A stretch of 64,000 nucleotides of DNA from Lachnospiraceae bacterium (GTDB lineage: Bacteria > Bacillota > Clostridia > Lachnospirales > Lachnospiraceae). The stretch spans positions 1 to 64,000 of the forward strand of contig CAAFZP010000021.1 of NCBI GenBank assembly GCA_900767585.1, read 5' to 3'. Position 1 is the first letter of the stretch; each line of letters opens with the position of its first letter. The notes beneath the pieces are model-generated. The model searched no databases. It was not told the origin of the DNA and was given only the letters and a program-made list of their open reading frames with translations. The position numbers and the translations under genes were made by a program. Below are positions 61,311 to 64,000 of this stretch, in pieces.

Positions 61311-62681
61311 ATGCAGGAAATCAGACTAAGCAACAAGACGAACAAATTGGAATTAGACCCATACAGCTATCAGTTACAGGACGTGGAATCACCGGAGCTT
61401 TTCCGCGAGATGTTCCCGTATACGGAGACGCCGAAGATCGCATTTAATTATCGCCGGGTGCCGGAGAATATGCCGGAGGATATCTTCATCACGGACACGA
61501 CATTTCGTGACGGGCAGCAGTCACGCGCGCCGTACACAATGGAGCAGATGGTACACATCTATAAACTCCTGCATGAGCTTGGCGGTCCGAACGGCATGAT
61601 CCGCCAGACGGAATTCTTTGTATATTCAGAGAAGGATCGCAAGGCGCTTGAGAAATGTATGGAGTTAGGCTATGAGTTCCCGGAAATTACAACATGGATT
61701 CGTGCGAACAAGAAAGATTTCGAGATGGTGAAATCCATCGGAGTCAAGGAGACGGGCGTGCTTGTGAGCTGTTCGGATTATCACATCTTCCACAAGATGG
61801 GGCTGACAAGGAAGCAGGCACTAGACAAATACCTTGGAATCGTGTCAGACTGCATTGAAGCAGGACTTCGCCCAAGGTGCCATTTCGAGGATATCACGCG
61901 TGCAGATTTCTATGGATTTGTCGTTCCGTTTGCAAACCGTCTGATGGAAATGTCCGAGCAAAGCGGCGTACCGATCAAGATCCGCGCCTGTGACACGATG
62001 GGATTTGGCGTGCCATATCCGGGCGCATCCTTACCGCGAAGCGTGTCTGGTATCATCTATGGCTTGCAGCATTATTCCGGTGTGCCATCCGAGATGCTGG
62101 AGTGGCATGGTCATAACGATTTCTACAAGGGCGTCGTAAATGCGACAACCGCCTGGATGTATGGTGCAAGTGCCGTCAACTGTTCACTGCTTGGCATCGG
62201 GGAACGTACCGGAAATGTGCCGCTTGAAGCAATGGTATTTGAATATGCATCCCTGCGCGGACACTTAAATGGGATGAATACGAAAGTGATCACAGAGATT
62301 GCGGACTATATCAGCAGAGAAACCGGCTATGAGATTCCGCCGATGACACCGTTTGTCGGCGAGAACTTCAACCTGACAAGAGCCGGTATCCATGCCGATG
62401 GCATGCTCAAAAACCATGAGATCTACAATATCTTCGACACCGACACGCTGCTTGACCGCCCGCCAAAGGTTTCAGTCAACAGCACATCCGGCATCGCCGG
62501 TGTCGGCTACTGGATCAACCAGTACCGCAAGAAGAAGGGCATGTCGCCAGTCGATAAAAAATCGCCCCTCGTGCGCCGTGTGTACGATTGGGTACAGGAA
62601 CAGTACGACGAGGGACGAATTACAATTATCAGTGATGCGGAACTCACACGACAGACCGAGCTTGCGATGGAAGCAGAATAG
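61311..62681 (+). CDS. DRE-TIM metallolyase: homocitrate/Re-citrate/isopropylmalate synthase-like
   Basis: 456 residues from ATG 61311, with GGAGG upstream. The signature T-T-F-R-D-G-Q-Q (about residue 60) and H-G-H-N-D (about 265) mark a DRE-TIM acyl-CoA aldol condensing enzyme. It lacks the LeuA regulatory dimerisation domain of normal isopropylmalate synthases. Clostridial Re-citrate synthase belongs to the same superfamily, and this protein is the sort of sequence misnamed as isopropylmalate synthase. Not near leu, lys or tricarboxylate genes in the window. A LysR gene is divergent. The exact substrate cannot be told from the sequence alone. Confidence 0.7.
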   Translation: MQEIRLSNKTNKLELDPYSYQLQDVESPELFREMFPYTETPKIAFNYRRVPENMPEDIFITDTTFRDGQQSRAPYTMEQMVHIYKLLHELGGPNGMIRQTEFFVYSEKDRKALEKCMELGYEFPEITTWIRANKKDFEMVKSIGVKETGVLVSCSDYHIFHKMGLTRKQALDKYLGIVSDCIEAGLRPRCHFEDITRADFYGFVVPFANRLMEMSEQSGVPIKIRACDTMGFGVPYPGASLPRSVSGIIYGLQHYSGVPSEMLEWHGHNDFYKGVVNATTAWMYGASAVNCSLLGIGERTGNVPLEAMVFEYASLRGHLNGMNTKVITEIADYISRETGYEIPPMTPFVGENFNLTRAGIHADGMLKNHEIYNIFDTDTLLDRPPKVSVNSTSGIAGVGYWINQYRKKKGMSPVDKKSPLVRRVYDWVQEQYDEGRITIISDAELTRQTELAMEAE

Positions 62682-62683
62682 TG

Positions 62684-63028
62684 AATGATTCGTAGATTCA
62701 CTATATACAGCGAAATATAAAAATGTGCAGAATCTATGTATTTGTTCACGACTGCATCTCAAAATAATAATATGTTTGGAACTTAGAAGTACTTGATGTT
62801 CTGTTTATATTCAGCAATGTTTGAACACGATGTTCAAACAAGCCGCCACTGAGCCATGGATGGCGAATTGGAGGCGGTTGCGTACGTTATTAATAAATAG
62901 CTCAGAACATCCTAGTACTTCTTAGTTTCAATACATCTGATATTTTGAGATGCGATTGTGGACATATATACACAGATTCTGCACATTTTATATTGTGTTA
63001 ACTATATAGTGGATGTATGCGAATCATT
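62684..63028. repeat. 345-bp fold-back element between convergent genes
   Basis: Left arm from 62684 and right arm to 63028 pair over about 125 bases with small bulges. Examples: AATGATTCG/CGAATCATT at the tips, TGCAGAATCT/AGATTCTGCA, GCATCTCAAAATA/TATTTTGAGATGC and AGAAGTACT/AGTACTTCT, GATGTTCTG/CAGAACATC near the centre. The middle holds a further TGTTTGAAC/GTTCAAACA hairpin and a CCGCC/GGCGG stem. It fills the complete gap between two convergent stop codons and contains no ORF, so it may be a MITE-like element or act as a very large terminator. Confidence 0.85.
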
Positions 63029-64000
63029 AACCAATCCCACCCAGTGCGATACCGAGGATCAGCACAAGGATACAGATTGGGCAGTACAGATATTTACAGA
63101 CAGGTACATACTTGTCTGTAAATTTTTTGTCGCGTCCAAGGTTGACCTGCTCTTCCACATAGTTCTTGCCATAGACCCAGAAGAACATGATACCGGCGAG
63201 ACCTGCACCAAGCGGGCAGATGTAGATGGACAGGACATCCATCCAGTCGGATACGATTCCCTGAATACAGATCGATACAATTACGCCGATCACGCCAATG
63301 ACAAGGCAGGAGAGCTTGCGGTTTAAATGAAGCTTTTCCTGTACGGTTGCGATTGGTGCTTCGTATAAGTTAAGCAGAGACGAAAGTCCTGCGAAGAAGA
63401 CAGCCACGAAGAAGATGATCGCCACGATATGTCCGCCCGGCATAGACTTAAATAAGCCCGGCAGGAAGATAAACATCAGTCCCGGACCACCCTGGTCAAG
63501 CTGTGCACCGGTTGTAGCCATGGCAGGGATGATCACGAGTGCGGCAAGTATCGCGGCAATCGTGTCGAACAAGGCAACACGACCAGCGGAAGCTGGGATA
63601 TCCTCGTTGTCCGGCAGATACGAACCATAGATTAACGTTCCGTTTCCAGCAACAGACAGGGAGAAAAATGCCTGTCCCAAAGCAAAGATCCATGTCTCCG
63701 GCTTTGCCAGAGCAGAAGGCTCGACACGGAAGATGTACTTATAGCCGTCGATGGCACCCGGCTGGCAGGCGGTGTAAATCGCAAGGATCAAAAACAGCAG
63801 GAAGAACACTGGCATCATAATCTTATTTGCTTTCTCGATACCATTTCCGACACCAAACATCAGGATTATAACAGCAACTACAAGTGCGATGATCTGCCAC
63901 AGATTGTTGCCGAAGGCAGAAGCCATACTGCCAAAGGACGCAGCGAAGGAATCGATGCTGTCCGGGGCAAGTGTGCTTCCGGTAAATGTTCCGATCATAT
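63027..64000 (-). CDS. Second NSS/SNF transporter, N-terminus outside window
   Basis: About 324 residues visible; the frame is open to the window edge. It is colinear with the C-terminal three quarters of the transporter at 56316-57647 (G-Q-A-F-F-S-L-S-V, Y-G-S-Y-L, F-A-G-L-S-S-L). Sodium-coupled amino acid uptake is the expected role. The reading ends at the right tip of the fold-back element. Confidence 0.9.
   Translation of the reverse strand, partial: MIGTFTGSTLAPDSIDSFAASFGSMASAFGNNLWQIIALVVAVIILMFGVGNGIEKANKIMMPVFFLLFLILAIYTACQPGAIDGYKYIFRVEPSALAKPETWIFALGQAFFSLSVAGNGTLIYGSYLPDNEDIPASAGRVALFDTIAAILAALVIIPAMATTGAQLDQGGPGLMFIFLPGLFKSMPGGHIVAIIFFVAVFFAGLSSLLNLYEAPIATVQEKLHLNRKLSCLVIGVIGVIVSICIQGIVSDWMDVLSIYICPLGAGLAGIMFFWVYGKNYVEEQVNLGRDKKFTDKYVPVCKYLYCPICILVLILGIALGGIG

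Overview
The window looks like the chromosome of a Gram-positive anaerobe of the class Clostridia, most likely family Lachnospiraceae. The reasons are moderate GC with AT-rich islands, strong AGGAGG ribosome binding sites, TTG/GTG starts, a SpoIIID gene behind a near-perfect sigma-E promoter, ChW-repeat surface protein, MsmK/UgpC-type ATPase, PocR-domain sensor, and the ftsE-ftsX-murein hydrolase-S41 protease order. Genus cannot be fixed from sequence alone. No rRNA, complete prophage, CRISPR array or intact transposase was seen; one tRNA gene (Thr, CGT) is present.

Layout. 1-5.9 kb: the downstream part of a RiPP/lasso-like maturation and export cassette (HprK-like kinase, PqqD-like protein, SipW-like peptidase, ABC exporter, nucleotidyltransferase), split by an AAA/DUF4143 ATPase gene. 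6-9.9 kb: a graveyard of mobile-element fragments, including a headless S24 repressor, a PBECR4-like fragment, a cas2 remnant, a structured RNA with a strong promoter and two identical 36-bp hairpins. 9.9-33 kb: core genes (spoIIID, PocR sensor, SbcCD-like pair with a degenerate phosphoesterase, tRNA-Thr, acyltransferase-DUF6320-esterase operon, nitrilase, two-component system with Na/Pi transporter, Nat-type ABC exporter, SDR, LytR_C protein, MsmK ATPase, PucR-type regulator, FtsEX with its murein hydrolase). 33-36.4 kb: CtpA protease and guaA. 36.4-39 kb: an AT-rich acquired island with a cloverleaf fold-back, a tandem-HTH regulator and an AbiF-type HEPN protein preceded by its own promoter and a small structured RNA. 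39-48.6 kb: MCP-PilZ receptor, DUF308 protein, membrane LuxR regulator, large ChW surface protein, lipid kinase. 48.6-54.6 kb: a defence-like hot spot with a PLD-helicase-DUF3427 gene carrying an in-frame amber codon, NUDIX hydrolase, Vsr remnant, AlbA_2 protein and a second, decayed helicase-NUDIX copy. 54.6-64 kb: MIF-like protein, GNAT, ferritin-like coat protein, two NSS transporters, a two-component system with a possible leader peptide, and a LysR-regulated DRE-TIM metallolyase.

The strongest candidates for unusual biology are the AbiF-RNA pair (37.9-38.9 kb), the interrupted RiPP-like cassette (0-5.9 kb), the promoter-driven structured RNA in the graveyard (7.5 kb), and four kinds of non-coding palindrome: a dispersed two-hairpin REP-like family (four copies with compensatory changes), a 345-bp fold-back filling the gap before 63.03 kb, a cloverleaf after guaA and a four-unit 63-bp hairpin array near 57.7 kb.
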